A DNA stretch of 64,000 nt from an uncultured Planctomycetia bacterium (GCA_937871505.1 CALMPF010000008.1:1-64000); one strand, 5' to 3'. Shown: positions 51,062 to 59,765, counted from the first letter of the stretch. The notes: a model not told the origin generated them from the letters alone. Translations and numbers: made by a program.

Positions 51062-53071
51062 TCAGGCCAGCCGCTCGCCCGGCTGCCACGGCGGAGCCGG
51101 GACGTCGAGCGTGTCCGCGACGGCGCGGAGGATCTCGATCTCGGTCGCGGTGCCGACGGCGTCGACGGCGATCGTCGCGGCGCAGGCTTCGAGCACGCGC
51201 CTCTTGAGGCGCGGCGCGAGCTCTGCGAGCCGGTCGAGCGCCGCGTCGAGCCGCGGAGAGTCGATGGCGTGCGCCGGGAGCGCATCGCCGAGATCCTCGC
51301 CCGCCGCCCGAGCGCCCGCCCTGAACGCCCCCTGCACCGACTCCGGCGTGCGGTTCCCCGCGTGGGCGAGAAAGCTCAGCAGCGTGGCCAGCTCGCTGCG
51401 CAGCCTCGCGATCGCGTAGTGGTGCGGGCGCGGAACCGCAGCCAGTCCGAAGTGTCGATCGAGGTGCTGGATGACCAGCCGCCGCAGCACCCAGCCGAAG
51501 ATCGAGGGCGGCTGCTCCATCGCCACCAGCGCTTCAGCGCGCGACCGGAACGTCTCGTACTGACCGCGCGCGAGGGATCGCAGCGCGGGCATGCAGATCT
51601 CGAGCGTCGCGAGGCGCGAGCGCGGATCGGCGGCCGCGATCGGCCCATCGAGCTTCCGCACCAGCGTCGCCAGCTCCGGTTCGCCGCTGCCTGCCAGGAC
51701 GCGCTGCTGCTCGGCGCGAAGCGAAGGCCGGGCGCTGAGGAGCAGGCAGAGGATCACCGCACGGGCCCCATACGGCTCGTGCGCCGCGTCGCTCACCGCC
51801 GGGTCGATCGAGGCGAGAATCCGCGCCGCGGCGTCGAAGTCCGGCGCCGCCGCCGTTGCGGAACCCGGATGCGCGCCCGCCGCAAGCGCAGCTCCGGCCG
51901 CCGCGCCGGGGATGGCTCCCGGGAAGCCGGTCCGGCGCAGCGCGTCTCCGAGCGAGTCGGCGCCGCCGCGCCGCTCGCGCGGCCGCTCCGTCCCGTCCCG
52001 CGCGGAGGGTCGGCGGATGAGCTTCGGAAACGCGCCGTCCCAGCCGGGCACCACCCGGCGGATCCGCTCCTCGAGCGGCGGATGCGTGCTCAGGGCGCCG
52101 AACCATGACGTGCCCGCCACCGCGTCGCCGAAGAACATGTGGCTCGCCTCGCCGACGTTGGCGCCGGCCAGCCGCGCCCGCCCGCTCGAAGCCCCGATCT
52201 TGACGAGCGCCTTGCCGATTCCCTCCGGATTGCGCGTGAACTGGACCGCCGAGGCGTCCGCGAGGTATTCGCGCTGCCGCGAGACCGCCGCCTTGATCAG
52301 CCGACCGAAGAAGAGCCCCACGAAGCCGATGATCATGAGCGCGGCTCCGAGGGCGAGAATCGCGAGGATCGCGGCGCCGCCGTCGCCCCCTCGCCGGCTC
52401 CGCGAGCGCGCCGCGCCATGGCCCGCGTAGAGCATCGACCTCATGATCGCCATCCCTGCCAGCCCGATGATGAGGATGCCGTGAAGCAGGCCGATCAGGC
52501 GGATGTTCAGCCGCATGTCGCCATTGAGAATGTGGCTGAACTCGTGGGCGACGACGCCCTGAAGCTCGTCGCGGTCGAGCAGCTCCAGCGAACCTCGCGT
52601 CATGCCGATCACCGCATCTTCGGGCGACCAGCCCGCGGCGAAGGCGTTGATGGCGCGTTCGCCGTCCATGACGTAGGTCGGCGGCACCGGCGTGCCCGAT
52701 GCGACGGCCATCTCCTCGACGACGTTGAGCAGGCGCCGCTCATCGGGATCGCGCGTTCCCGGGTCGATGAGGCGACCGCCGAGCATCTCGGCGACCGCGC
52801 GCCCGCCGCCGCGGAGCATCGCGGTCTTCCACGCGCTGCCGAGCCCCACGACCAGTCCGACGCCCAGCGTCACGATGAGAAGCAGCAACGGATCGAAGCG
52901 CAGCAGCCGCGGCGCGCCGCCCTCGAGATCGGCTCCCATCGCCGCGACGAAGGCTGCGACGGCGAGATAGACCAGCGCCACGATGCAGAGCAGCGCCAGC
53001 GCGAAGAGGACCACGAGGCGGGTGGTCGAACGCCTTGCAGCCTCCTGTCGTTCGAAGAAGTCGATCGCCAT
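51062..53071 (-). CDS. M48-family membrane metalloprotease with long C-terminal extension
   Basis: The product has 669 residues. Two membrane segments (about 20-44 and 63-84) precede the protease domain with PPTYVMDGERAINAFAAGWSPEDAVIGMTRGSLELL and the zinc motif VVAHEFSHILNGDMRL. Two more segments (about 190-210, 228-255) and the third zinc ligand in SRQREYLADASAVQFTRNP follow, then STHPPLEERIRRV. That completes an HtpX-like protease at about residue 350. The remaining 320 residues are helical, start after an Arg/Gly-rich linker and have no known domain. The start MAIDFFERQEAARRSTTRLVV matches the M48 subgroup that follows lemA genes. It lies 109 bases behind lemA on the same strand. Confidence 0.88.
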   Translation of the reverse strand: MAIDFFERQEAARRSTTRLVVLFALALLCIVALVYLAVAAFVAAMGADLEGGAPRLLRFDPLLLLIVTLGVGLVVGLGSAWKTAMLRGGGRAVAEMLGGRLIDPGTRDPDERRLLNVVEEMAVASGTPVPPTYVMDGERAINAFAAGWSPEDAVIGMTRGSLELLDRDELQGVVAHEFSHILNGDMRLNIRLIGLLHGILIIGLAGMAIMRSMLYAGHGAARSRSRRGGDGGAAILAILALGAALMIIGFVGLFFGRLIKAAVSRQREYLADASAVQFTRNPEGIGKALVKIGASSGRARLAGANVGEASHMFFGDAVAGTSWFGALSTHPPLEERIRRVVPGWDGAFPKLIRRPSARDGTERPRERRGGADSLGDALRRTGFPGAIPGAAAGAALAAGAHPGSATAAAPDFDAAARILASIDPAVSDAAHEPYGARAVILCLLLSARPSLRAEQQRVLAGSGEPELATLVRKLDGPIAAADPRSRLATLEICMPALRSLARGQYETFRSRAEALVAMEQPPSIFGWVLRRLVIQHLDRHFGLAAVPRPHHYAIARLRSELATLLSFLAHAGNRTPESVQGAFRAGARAAGEDLGDALPAHAIDSPRLDAALDRLAELAPRLKRRVLEACAATIAVDAVGTATEIEILRAVADTLDVPAPPWQPGERLA

Positions 53072-53180
53072 TGCGAGTGGCCAAGCGGTCTGGCGGCGGA
53101 CCCGCCGAGCGGCGAGAGCGCGGATGGGCGGTGCGGCCGTTCGGGGATCCGGATGCGAGCGCGGACGGAGCCGCCTCCCG

Positions 53181-53834
53181 CTACCGCGAGAACGAGACCT
53201 TCGGCGCTTCGCGCTCCTGCGGCGACTCGATCTCGAAGAACGCGGCATCCCCGAAGCCGAGGAGCCCGGCGAGCATGATCGGCGGGAACGACTCGCGGTA
53301 GATCTTGTACCCGTTCACCGCGTCGTTGAACGCCTGCCGCGCGAAGGCGACCTTGTTCTCCGTCGAGGTCAGCTCCTCCGAGAGCTGCATCATGTTCTGG
53401 TTGGCCTTCAGATCGGGGTATTGCTCGACGACCACCATCAGGCGCCCGAGCGCCCCGCCCAGGGCGCCTTCGGCCGACGCCAGACTCCGCATCGCGCCCG
53501 CGTCCTCCGGCGCCGCCGAGGCCTTCCGCTCGGCGCTGACCGCCTGGTTTCTCGCCGCGATCACCGCCTCGAGAGTCTCGCGCTCGTGGGAGAGGTAGCC
53601 CTTGGCCGTCTCGACGAGGTTGGGGATGAGGTCGTAGCGGCGCTTGAGCTGGACGTCGATCTGGGCGAAGGCGTTGCGGAAGCGGTTCCGGAGCGTCACC
53701 AGACGGTTGTAGATCGCGATCGCCCACATCGCGACGATGATCGCCGCGGCGACGAGCGCCAGTGTGGTGATCGTCGCGGATGTCAGCGCCAGGAAGGCCT
53801 CCGGCATGATCGGCATGAGTGGCGTGGTCGACAT
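53181..53834 (-). CDS. lemA: LemA-family protein
   Basis: The product has 217 residues. One membrane segment (about 22-41) is followed by the signature IYNRLVTLRNRFRNAFAQIDVQLKRRYDLIPNLVETAKGYLSHERETLEAVIAARN and later YPDLKANQNMMQLSEELTSTENKVAFARQAFNDAVNGYK. LemA proteins form helical-bundle assemblies at the inner membrane. Their genes often adjoin an M48 protease or TPM gene, as here; the role is not settled. The start at 53834 has TAACAT 6 bases upstream and no ribosome binding site. Confidence 0.92.
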   Translation of the reverse strand: MSTTPLMPIMPEAFLALTSATITTLALVAAAIIVAMWAIAIYNRLVTLRNRFRNAFAQIDVQLKRRYDLIPNLVETAKGYLSHERETLEAVIAARNQAVSAERKASAAPEDAGAMRSLASAEGALGGALGRLMVVVEQYPDLKANQNMMQLSEELTSTENKVAFARQAFNDAVNGYKIYRESFPPIMLAGLLGFGDAAFFEIESPQEREAPKVSFSR

Positions 53835-53840
53835 GGTCCG

Positions 53841-53846
53841 ATGTTA
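53841..53846 (-). promoter_or_regulatory. Start-proximal -10 element TAACAT
   Basis: On the reverse strand TAACAT, the closest match to TATAAT in this class, ends 6 bases before the lemA ATG. Confidence 0.6.
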
Positions 53847-53974
53847 GGTTCCGCCTCCCGGCGATTCCGGGAGCGAGCACCCGTCGCGGACGACGCAGCC
53901 GGTCCGTACCGGCGATCTGGCGCCGCGGCGATCCGGAGCGCGCGATCCCGCCGGAAAGGGGGACTCGCTCGCAC

Positions 53975-53980
53975 TACGCT
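53975..53980 (+). promoter_or_regulatory. Start-proximal -10 element TACGCT
   Basis: TACGCT ends 9 bases before ATG 53990 of cinA. Confidence 0.6.
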
Positions 53981-53989
53981 CCGGCACCA

Positions 53990-55471
53990 ATGCGCGCCGT
54001 CATCCTCGCCATCGGCGACGAGATCCTCCTCGGACAGCAGGCGGACACGAACTCCGCGTGGCTGGCCTCGGCGCTGGCCGAGGCGGGGTTTCTGCCGATC
54101 GAGTTCAGAGCCGTCGCCGACGATCGCGCGGCGATCGCCGAGGCGCTGCGCGACGGCGCTCGCCGCGCGGAGGTCGTCGTTTCGACGGGCGGACTCGGTC
54201 CGACGCTGGACGACCTCACGCGCGATGCGCTGTGCGATGTCGTCGACCCCGGCGCAGCGCTCGTGGTCGATGCGGACGCCCTCGCTGCGCTCCAGCGCTG
54301 GTTCGAGGGGCGCGGGAGGGCGATGAACCCCGCCAACCGCGTCCAGGCGATGCGCCCGCCGCGGGCGCGGATGCTCCCCAACCCCAACGGGACGGCTCCG
54401 GGTCTGGCCGCGACCGCCGCACTGCCGCTCGCGGCGCACGGCGCGGCGTCCGCCGGGCGCGGCGTCGTCGCGGGAGCGCCGCGGCCGCCGGGCGCAACCA
54501 CCGCCTTCTTCTGCCTTCCCGGTCCGCCGCGGGAGATGCAGCCGATGTTCCGCGACCACGTCGCTCCCGCACTGGCGGCGCTTGCCCGCGCCACCGCGGC
54601 GCCCGGCGCGGAGGCCACCGCGATCCTCGTTGCCGCGGTCGCGCAGGTCGGGCTGGGCGAGTCCGACGCGGCCGCGCTCCTCGGCGACCTGATGCGGCGC
54701 GACCGGGTTCCGAGCGTCGGCACGACCGCCTCAGGCGGCGTCGTCACGGCGCGGATCCGCATTCAGGCGCCGCGCGCCCTGATCGACGAGGCCCGGCGTG
54801 CGCTTGAGGCGACCGTCGCCGAAGTCGAGGCGCGCTGGAGGCCGTACGCCTTCGGTCGCGACGGAGCGACGCTTGTCGAGGGAATCCGCGACCTCCTGCT
54901 GCCCGCGCGGGGAATGCTCGCGGTCGCGGAGAGCTGCACCGGCGGGCTGCTCGGTGCGACGATCGTCGATCTCGCAGGAAGCAGCGCGTTCTTCGCGGGC
55001 GGCCTGCTCACCTACACCAACGAGCTCAAGCGAGCGCTCCTCGGCGTGCCGGAGTCGCTTCTCGCCGAGCACGGAGCGGTGAGCGAGCAGGTCGCCCGCT
55101 CGATGGCCCTCGGCGCCATCGAGCGCACGGGCGCGACCTGTTCGATCGCCATCACGGGAATCGCCGGACCTGATGGCGGCAGCGCGCTCAAGCCCGCTGG
55201 AACGACGTTCGTGGGAATTGCGCTGCGACCCGCCGACGGAACCGCGGCGGCGAGATCGGAGGCGAGCGCGACGACGGAGATCCGCCGCTTCCGGTTCCCG
55301 GGGAGTCGGCGCGACGTGCGCGAGCGGGCCGCGACGATGGCGCTCCAGATGCTCCGCCTCGCCCTGCTCCGACGCGGCCCTGGCGCTGCCGACGGCGGCG
55401 CGGCGGTTGCGCCGGACTCCCACGGGACGCCGCTCCTCTGGGAGGTCCCCATCGGCGGGGAGCGCCCGTGA
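53990..55471 (+). CDS. cinA: CinA-family protein (competence/damage-inducible; nicotinamide-nucleotide amidase domain)
   Basis: The product has 493 residues with two domains. The first (about 1-260) is the molybdopterin-binding-like COG1058 fold: MRAVILAIGDEILLGQQADTNSAWLASAL, VVVSTGGLGPTLDDLTRDAL, PNPNGTAPG, CLPGPPREMQPMF. The second (about 300-460) is the PncC nicotinamide-mononucleotide deamidase fold: GMLAVAESCTGGLLGATIVDLAGSSAFFAGGLLTYTNELKRALLGV and SIAITGIAGPDGGS. The protein deamidates NMN to recycle pyridine nucleotides. A Gly/Ala/Arg-rich insert (about 145-170) interrupts the first domain. folK starts in its last codons, so the two are coupled. Confidence 0.9.
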   Translation: MRAVILAIGDEILLGQQADTNSAWLASALAEAGFLPIEFRAVADDRAAIAEALRDGARRAEVVVSTGGLGPTLDDLTRDALCDVVDPGAALVVDADALAALQRWFEGRGRAMNPANRVQAMRPPRARMLPNPNGTAPGLAATAALPLAAHGAASAGRGVVAGAPRPPGATTAFFCLPGPPREMQPMFRDHVAPALAALARATAAPGAEATAILVAAVAQVGLGESDAAALLGDLMRRDRVPSVGTTASGGVVTARIRIQAPRALIDEARRALEATVAEVEARWRPYAFGRDGATLVEGIRDLLLPARGMLAVAESCTGGLLGATIVDLAGSSAFFAGGLLTYTNELKRALLGVPESLLAEHGAVSEQVARSMALGAIERTGATCSIAITGIAGPDGGSALKPAGTTFVGIALRPADGTAAARSEASATTEIRRFRFPGSRRDVRERAATMALQMLRLALLRRGPGAADGGAAVAPDSHGTPLLWEVPIGGERP

Positions 55472-56022
55472 GCGCGGCGTCGCCGCGGAGCCCCCGTCCG
55501 GCTTCCGGCGCCGCCCGGACGCCCGGGGGTGTCGTGGTCTATCTCGGTGTCGGAAGCAACCTCGGTGACCGGCGCTCCACGATCGACGCCGCCCTCGCGG
55601 CCCTCGCCGCCGAGCCGGCGATCGACGTCCTCGCCCGGAGCAGCCTTGTCGAGACCGAGCCGGTCGGACCGCCGAGGCAGGGGCGCTATCTCAACGGCGC
55701 CGTCGCATTGCGCACGTCGCTTTCGCCGGAGGACCTGCTCGGGCGTCTGCTCGCGATCGAACAGCGGTTCGGGCGCGAGCGCGTCGCGGGCGCGCGCGAC
55801 GGGCCGCGGACGATCGACCTTGACATCCTCCTATACGGGCAGGTGATCGTCGACCGGCCCGGCCTGACGATTCCCCACCCCCGGATGCACGAGCGCCGCT
55901 TCGTGCTCGCGCCGCTTGCGGAGATCGCTCCCGACGCGACGCACCCCCTTTTGGGGGTCAGCGTACAGTCGCTGCTTGCGGAGCTCGACGCCCCGCCCGG
56001 AGCGTCCGGGACGCGGGAATAG
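55468..56022 (+). CDS. folK: 2-amino-4-hydroxy-6-hydroxymethyldihydropteridine pyrophosphokinase
   Basis: The product has 184 residues. A 20-residue low-complexity N-terminus precedes the HPPK domain: VVYLGVGSNLGDRRSTIDAALAAL, SSLVETEPVGPPRQGRYLNGAVAL, LLAIEQRFGRERV, the catalytic RTIDLDILLYGQ with its Asp pair, and IPHPRMHERRFVLAPLAEIAPD. It transfers pyrophosphate from ATP to 6-hydroxymethyl-dihydropterin in folate synthesis. The GTG start overlaps the cinA stop (GTGA). The N-terminal extension is longer than usual, and a start further in is possible. Confidence 0.93.
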   Translation: MSAASPRSPRPASGAARTPGGVVVYLGVGSNLGDRRSTIDAALAALAAEPAIDVLARSSLVETEPVGPPRQGRYLNGAVALRTSLSPEDLLGRLLAIEQRFGRERVAGARDGPRTIDLDILLYGQVIVDRPGLTIPHPRMHERRFVLAPLAEIAPDATHPLLGVSVQSLLAELDAPPGASGTRE

Positions 56023-56117
56023 TGCGCGAGCAGCCGTGTTCAAGATCGCGAACTTGCCCCGGTGGGCGAGCGTGGTCGATCGCGGTCGGGATCGCCCGAC
56101 CAACCCCGGAGAACTTC

Positions 56118-57500
56118 ATGTTCTGCACAGTGAACGAGCTTCCGACCGCCGACGAGTCCGCCTCCTCCCGACCGGCCGGAGCCGCCCGACGCCTTCGGCG
56201 CACACGCCCCGCTTTCGCAGCCGCAGCGGGTGCCGCGATGGCGATCTCGCTCGCCGCGATCGCCGCGGCCCAGGCGGGGAACGTCGCTGGAACTCCGACC
56301 GGAGGCGCCGGCGGCGGAGCGGGCGCCGATGGTGGACCCTCCCTCGGCGTCGGAGCCGCCTTCTCGAGCGCCGAGAAGTCCGACGAAGCAGCCAAGCGCG
56401 GCACCGCGCTGCTCACCGGCGTCGCCAAGGCCTATCGCGACGCTCCGACGATTTCCGACACGATCAAGCTCTCGGTGGTGACGCCGCTGGGGCCGCAGAA
56501 CGAGGAGTTTTCGATCGAGCTCGCCGGCAAGAACGACCTCCGGGTGCGGATCCCCCAGATGGTCATCACGTCCGTCGGCGATCGACTCTATGTCGAGGCC
56601 GATCAGTTCTCCGACGAGAAGTTCGTCGGCGTTCCGCTCAAGGATGGGAGCTTCGCGGCGACGCTCGAGTCGGTTGCGGAGGGCTTCAATCTGCCGCTTC
56701 CGCACATCGGACTCCGATTCGGAACCGATGAGAAGACCTGGATCGAGAGCCTCTCGGCCGGCTCGATCGAGAACGCCCGGATCGCCGGTCACCGTTCGGG
56801 CGACGGGGACGAGTTCATCCTGCTCGTCGGCGACAACGGCGAGGGCGTCGCGCGCGTCGACGGGACGTCGAAGCTGCTCGAGTCGCTTTCGGTCGACTAC
56901 CGGCCGACGGGCGCCCCGCCGGGGATTTCCATCGGCATCAACTTCGCCTTCTCCCCGAAGGTCGCCGATGCCCTCAACCCGCCGATCGCGTTCGAACCGA
57001 AGGGACGCCGGGAGGTCGCGACCTTCGAATCCCTCATGCAGAAGCTCCAGGTCGGCGATGCCGCCCCGGCCTTCGAGCTGAAGGACAACAACGGCGAGAC
57101 GGTGACGCTCGCGAGCCTCAAGGGCGAGGTCGTCGTCCTCGATCTGTGGGCGACGTGGTGCGGCCCGTGCCGCCGCGGCCTGCCGCTCCTGAACGATTTC
57201 GCCAAGTGGGTCGCGGAAGAGAAGAAGCCGGTCCGTGTCCTTGCGATGAACGTCTGGGAGCGAAACGACGGCGATGAGGCAGCCCGGAAGGAGCAGGCCC
57301 TGAAGTTCTGGGATGACCAGAAGTTCGTCTTCCCGACGCTGCTCGATCTCGACGACAAGGTCGTCGCCCAGTACGGTCCCAACGGAATCCCGACCACGTA
57401 CATCATCGATCGCGGCGGCAAGGTCGCGGTGATCCACACCGGGTTCGACCCCGAGATGGTGGCCACGCTCAAGAAGGATGTCGAGAAGCTGCTGAACTGA
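56118..57500 (+). CDS. Exported TlpA/ResA-like thioredoxin protein with N-terminal lipoprotein-carrier-like domain
   Basis: The product has 460 residues. A long signal sequence with an Arg-rich n-region (RRLRRTRPAFAAAAGAAMAISLAAIAAAQA) is followed by a DUF2092-type domain (about 70-300: RGTALLTGVAKAYRDAPTISDTIKLSV, DLRVRIPQMVITSVGDRLYVEADQF, ISIGINFAFSP), similar to LolA-like folds. The C-terminal thioredoxin domain starts LQVGDAAPAFELKDNNGETVTLASLKGEVVVLDLWATWCGPCRRGLP, with the active CxxC as CGPC, and has the cis-Pro in GIPTTYII. It is likely to reduce or isomerise disulfides, or to support cytochrome maturation, in the periplasm. ATG 56118 has GGAG 6 bases upstream. A strong terminator follows. 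Confidence 0.85.
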   Translation: MFCTVNELPTADESASSRPAGAARRLRRTRPAFAAAAGAAMAISLAAIAAAQAGNVAGTPTGGAGGGAGADGGPSLGVGAAFSSAEKSDEAAKRGTALLTGVAKAYRDAPTISDTIKLSVVTPLGPQNEEFSIELAGKNDLRVRIPQMVITSVGDRLYVEADQFSDEKFVGVPLKDGSFAATLESVAEGFNLPLPHIGLRFGTDEKTWIESLSAGSIENARIAGHRSGDGDEFILLVGDNGEGVARVDGTSKLLESLSVDYRPTGAPPGISIGINFAFSPKVADALNPPIAFEPKGRREVATFESLMQKLQVGDAAPAFELKDNNGETVTLASLKGEVVVLDLWATWCGPCRRGLPLLNDFAKWVAEEKKPVRVLAMNVWERNDGDEAARKEQALKFWDDQKFVFPTLLDLDDKVVAQYGPNGIPTTYIIDRGGKVAVIHTGFDPEMVATLKKDVEKLLN

Positions 57501-57660
57501 CCGAGTCCGGCGACGACCCCCGGCGGAAGGCCGCGCCGCCCGCGCTCGACGCCGCTCGACCGAGATCGAGCACCGCCGCGCGAAGATCCAGTCGCGGTCA
57601 CCTGTTCGCGAGCACTTGAACTCGACCACCCAACGGGGCCGCAAGGCCTCGCACCCACCG

Positions 57661-57695
57661 CGAGAAGGCCCGGCTTGCCGGGCCTTCTCGTTTCC
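57661..57695 (+). terminator. Rho-independent terminator
   Basis: CGAGAAGGCCCGGC-TT-GCCGGGCCTTCTCG is a perfect 14-bp stem with a two-base loop followed by TTTCC. It ends the cinA-folK-thioredoxin transcript; the convergent gene ends 50 bases further on. Confidence 0.85.
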
Positions 57696-57745
57696 TGCGG
57701 AGCGGCGCTCTCGCGGAAGGGTCTTCTGCGACGCGGAGGCGGCTG

Positions 57746-58255
57746 CTACTCGGCAGGTTCCGTGCGGATCACGATCACGCCGACCAGCGGTGAGGTCTCG
57801 TCGAGCTGGAGCTCGACCAGACGGATCGGCGTCGGTCGCGCTCGGCGGAAGATGCCGCCTGGGATCGGGCCGTTCCCCCAGCGGTCCCAGAGGTCGGAGA
57901 CCGCGACGGAGGACTGCCCGCCGGCTTCGAGCGCCGCGAGCCGTGCGACATAGCGCTGATTGATCCAGACATCGACCTCTTCGAACGAGCGCAGCGTCGC
58001 GTTGTTGAAGAGCAGCGTTCCTCCGTGGCGGAAGACCTGGATGTCCGCCGGCGGCTCCGTGGTGTGGAGCCGGAAGGGGTAGGGGCGCGTGGCACGGGAT
58101 GGGTCGTAGGGCACTGCGGAGCAACCGGCGGCGAGCGTGGCGCAGAGCAGCGCCAGCACAGGCATCTCCTGCCGACGCAGGCGCGCCGCGCGTGCGCGCG
58201 GCGTGCGCGACCGTCTCGGTCGAGGGGGGGATCCTGCGCATGCCGTGGACTGCAT
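57746..58255 (-). CDS. Lipoprotein of unknown function
   Basis: The product has 169 residues. A long basic n-region (RPRRSRTPRARAARLRRQE) precedes the hydrophobic core and lipobox LALLCATLAAGC. The mature domain of about 120 residues contains RPYPFRLHTTEPPADIQVFRHGGTLLFNNATLRSFEEVDVWINQRYVARLAALEAGGQSSVAVSDLWDRWGNGP and ETSPLVGVIVIRTEPAE, a beta-rich protein that could be an Ig-like domain. No family is recognised. ATG 58255 is preferred over ATG 58165 because TACGCT lies 6 bases upstream of it, even though the resulting n-region is long. Confidence 0.6.
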   Translation of the reverse strand: MQSTACAGSPPRPRRSRTPRARAARLRRQEMPVLALLCATLAAGCSAVPYDPSRATRPYPFRLHTTEPPADIQVFRHGGTLLFNNATLRSFEEVDVWINQRYVARLAALEAGGQSSVAVSDLWDRWGNGPIPGGIFRRARPTPIRLVELQLDETSPLVGVIVIRTEPAE

Positions 58256-58261
58256 CGGGGC

Positions 58262-58267
58262 AGCGTA
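58262..58267 (-). promoter_or_regulatory. Start-proximal -10 element TACGCT
   Basis: On the reverse strand TACGCT ends 6 bases before ATG 58255. It overlaps nothing of the upstream ribBA gene, whose stop lies at 58276. Confidence 0.55.
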
Positions 58268-58275
58268 GCCGAGGC

Positions 58276-59463
58276 TCAGTCGATCGGGACCTCCTCGACG
58301 ATCTCGAGCCCGAAGCCGTGCAGCCCCGGAAGGTGCTTGGGGGCGTTGGTGAGCAGCCGCAGCCGGCGCAGCCCGAGGTCGCGGAGGATCTGCCCGCCGA
58401 CGCCGAAGTCGCGCTGGTCCATCGGCTGGGCGCGGCCTCCGATGCCCTCGGCGCGGGTGAGATCCGGCGCGTTCACGTCGCCGGCCGGGCGGTGAATGCG
58501 CTGGAGTCGGCTGCGCCAGTCGTCGCCGATGCCCTCCGGGCGGAGGTAGACCAGCGCTCCGCGGCCTTCGGCCTGAAGGCGCGCCATCGCACGATGGAGC
58601 TGTTCGCCGCTGGGACGCGATCGATCGTCGAAAACGTCTCCGAGCAGGTCACGGCGGTGCATCCGCACCAGGACCGGGTCGTCGTGCTCCAGCGCGACTC
58701 CGTCGCTGCCGAGTTCCCCGATCCCGCCGACGGCGAGCACGAGATGCGGCACCGCATCGACGGCGCTCTGGTACGCAAAGAGGGTGAAGGCGCCCTCCGG
58801 CGTCTCCAGCCGCACGCCTTCGCGCGGCGCGATGCGGTGGACCAGCGTCTCGCGGCGCAGGCGGTGCTCGATGATCTGCTCGACCGAGCACATCTTCAGG
58901 CCGTGCGTCGCGCAGAGGCGCTCGAGGTCGGGAACCCGGGCCATCTCGCCGTCCTCGCGGACGACCTCGATGATCATCGCCGCGGGCGTCAGTCCGGCGA
59001 GGCGGCAGAGATCGACCGATCCCTCCGTCTGGCCGGTTCGGACGAGCACTCCGCCGTCGCGGGCGCGGAGCGGGTTGATGTGCCCAGGTCGGACGAAGTC
59101 GTCGGGGCGGCTGGCCGGATCGATCAGGAGCCGGATCGTGCGCACGCGATCGCGGGCGGAGATCCCGGTTCCGACGCCATGCCGGGGGTGGCCATCGACG
59201 CTGACTGTGAAGGGCGTACCGCGGAGCGACGTATTGACGGGGGCCTGAGGAGCCAGATCGAGACGGTCGCAGTGCTCGCCGTCCATGGCGACGCAGAGGT
59301 AGCCGCCGCCGACGCGGGTCATGAAGTTGACGATCTCGACGGTCACGTGCTCGGCGGCGCAGACGAAGTCGCCCTCGTTCTCCCGGCTCTCGTCGTCGAC
59401 GAGGACGATCACCCGGCCGGCTCGGAGCTCATCGAGAATCTCGGCGATCGGGGCCAGCGGCAT
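58276..59463 (-). CDS. ribB: RibBA-type protein: DHBP synthase with degenerate GTP cyclohydrolase II domain
   Basis: The product has 395 residues. The N-terminal 3,4-dihydroxy-2-butanone-4-phosphate synthase domain is well kept: IVLVDDESRENEGDFVCAAEHVT (catalytic Glu and Asp region), GTGISARDRVRTIRLL, RPGHINPLRARDGGVLVRTGQTEGSVDLCRLAGL. In the last stretch the usual His of GHTEA is Gln. The C-terminal half keeps the cyclohydrolase II frame (PEGAFTLFAYQS, LGDVFDD, YLRPEGIGDDW, ILRDLGLRRLRLLTNAPK) but lacks all three zinc-binding Cys: family 'ECLTGDVFGSxRCDCGxQL' reads RDLLGDVFDDRSRPSGEQL here. It therefore resembles RibBX proteins, with riboflavin-precursor synthesis from ribulose-5-phosphate only. 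ATG 59463 has TACGAT 8 bases upstream. Confidence 0.88.
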   Translation of the reverse strand: MPLAPIAEILDELRAGRVIVLVDDESRENEGDFVCAAEHVTVEIVNFMTRVGGGYLCVAMDGEHCDRLDLAPQAPVNTSLRGTPFTVSVDGHPRHGVGTGISARDRVRTIRLLIDPASRPDDFVRPGHINPLRARDGGVLVRTGQTEGSVDLCRLAGLTPAAMIIEVVREDGEMARVPDLERLCATHGLKMCSVEQIIEHRLRRETLVHRIAPREGVRLETPEGAFTLFAYQSAVDAVPHLVLAVGGIGELGSDGVALEHDDPVLVRMHRRDLLGDVFDDRSRPSGEQLHRAMARLQAEGRGALVYLRPEGIGDDWRSRLQRIHRPAGDVNAPDLTRAEGIGGRAQPMDQRDFGVGGQILRDLGLRRLRLLTNAPKHLPGLHGFGLEIVEEVPID

Positions 59464-59471
59464 CGGCCGCG

Positions 59472-59477
59472 ATCGTA
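59472..59477 (-). promoter_or_regulatory. Start-proximal -10 element TACGAT
   Basis: On the reverse strand TACGAT ends 8 bases before ATG 59463, so no room exists for an FMN riboswitch in front of this riboflavin gene. Confidence 0.6.
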
Positions 59478-59573
59478 GCGATCGCACCCCGCCACCACGC
59501 CGGCGCGGGTACCCCGGCCGGAGGCGGCGCGGGGAGGCGGCGCCGACGAAGCGGATTCGGCGGCCGAAATCGC

Positions 59574-59601
59574 TTGCGGCCCCGGCACCCCTCTGTAGGA
59601 T
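59574..59601 (+). promoter_or_regulatory. Candidate promoter of the subtilase gene
   Basis: TTGCGG (59574-59579), a 16-base spacer and TAGGAT (59596-59601) resemble -35 and -10 boxes. The leader would be about 160 nucleotides and contains a GGGAG ribosome binding site before the start. Confidence 0.4.
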
Positions 59602-59765
59602 TTCGACCGAATCAGCGCTGGCAGCGCCTGCGCGGGCCACGGCGAGCCGTGGCGAGGGCGGGCCTCCGCGGCGCCGTCGTGGGAGTCGGAGATCCGGAGC
59701 CAGGAGGTCCGTGCCGGCCCGCTCCCGATGGTCACGCACCCATCACTCAAGGGAGAACAACCAAC

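Noticed and set aside
59464-59480. FMN riboswitch before ribBA
   Set aside because: The start-proximal promoter leaves no leader, and no conserved FMN-aptamer segments are seen upstream of the gene.
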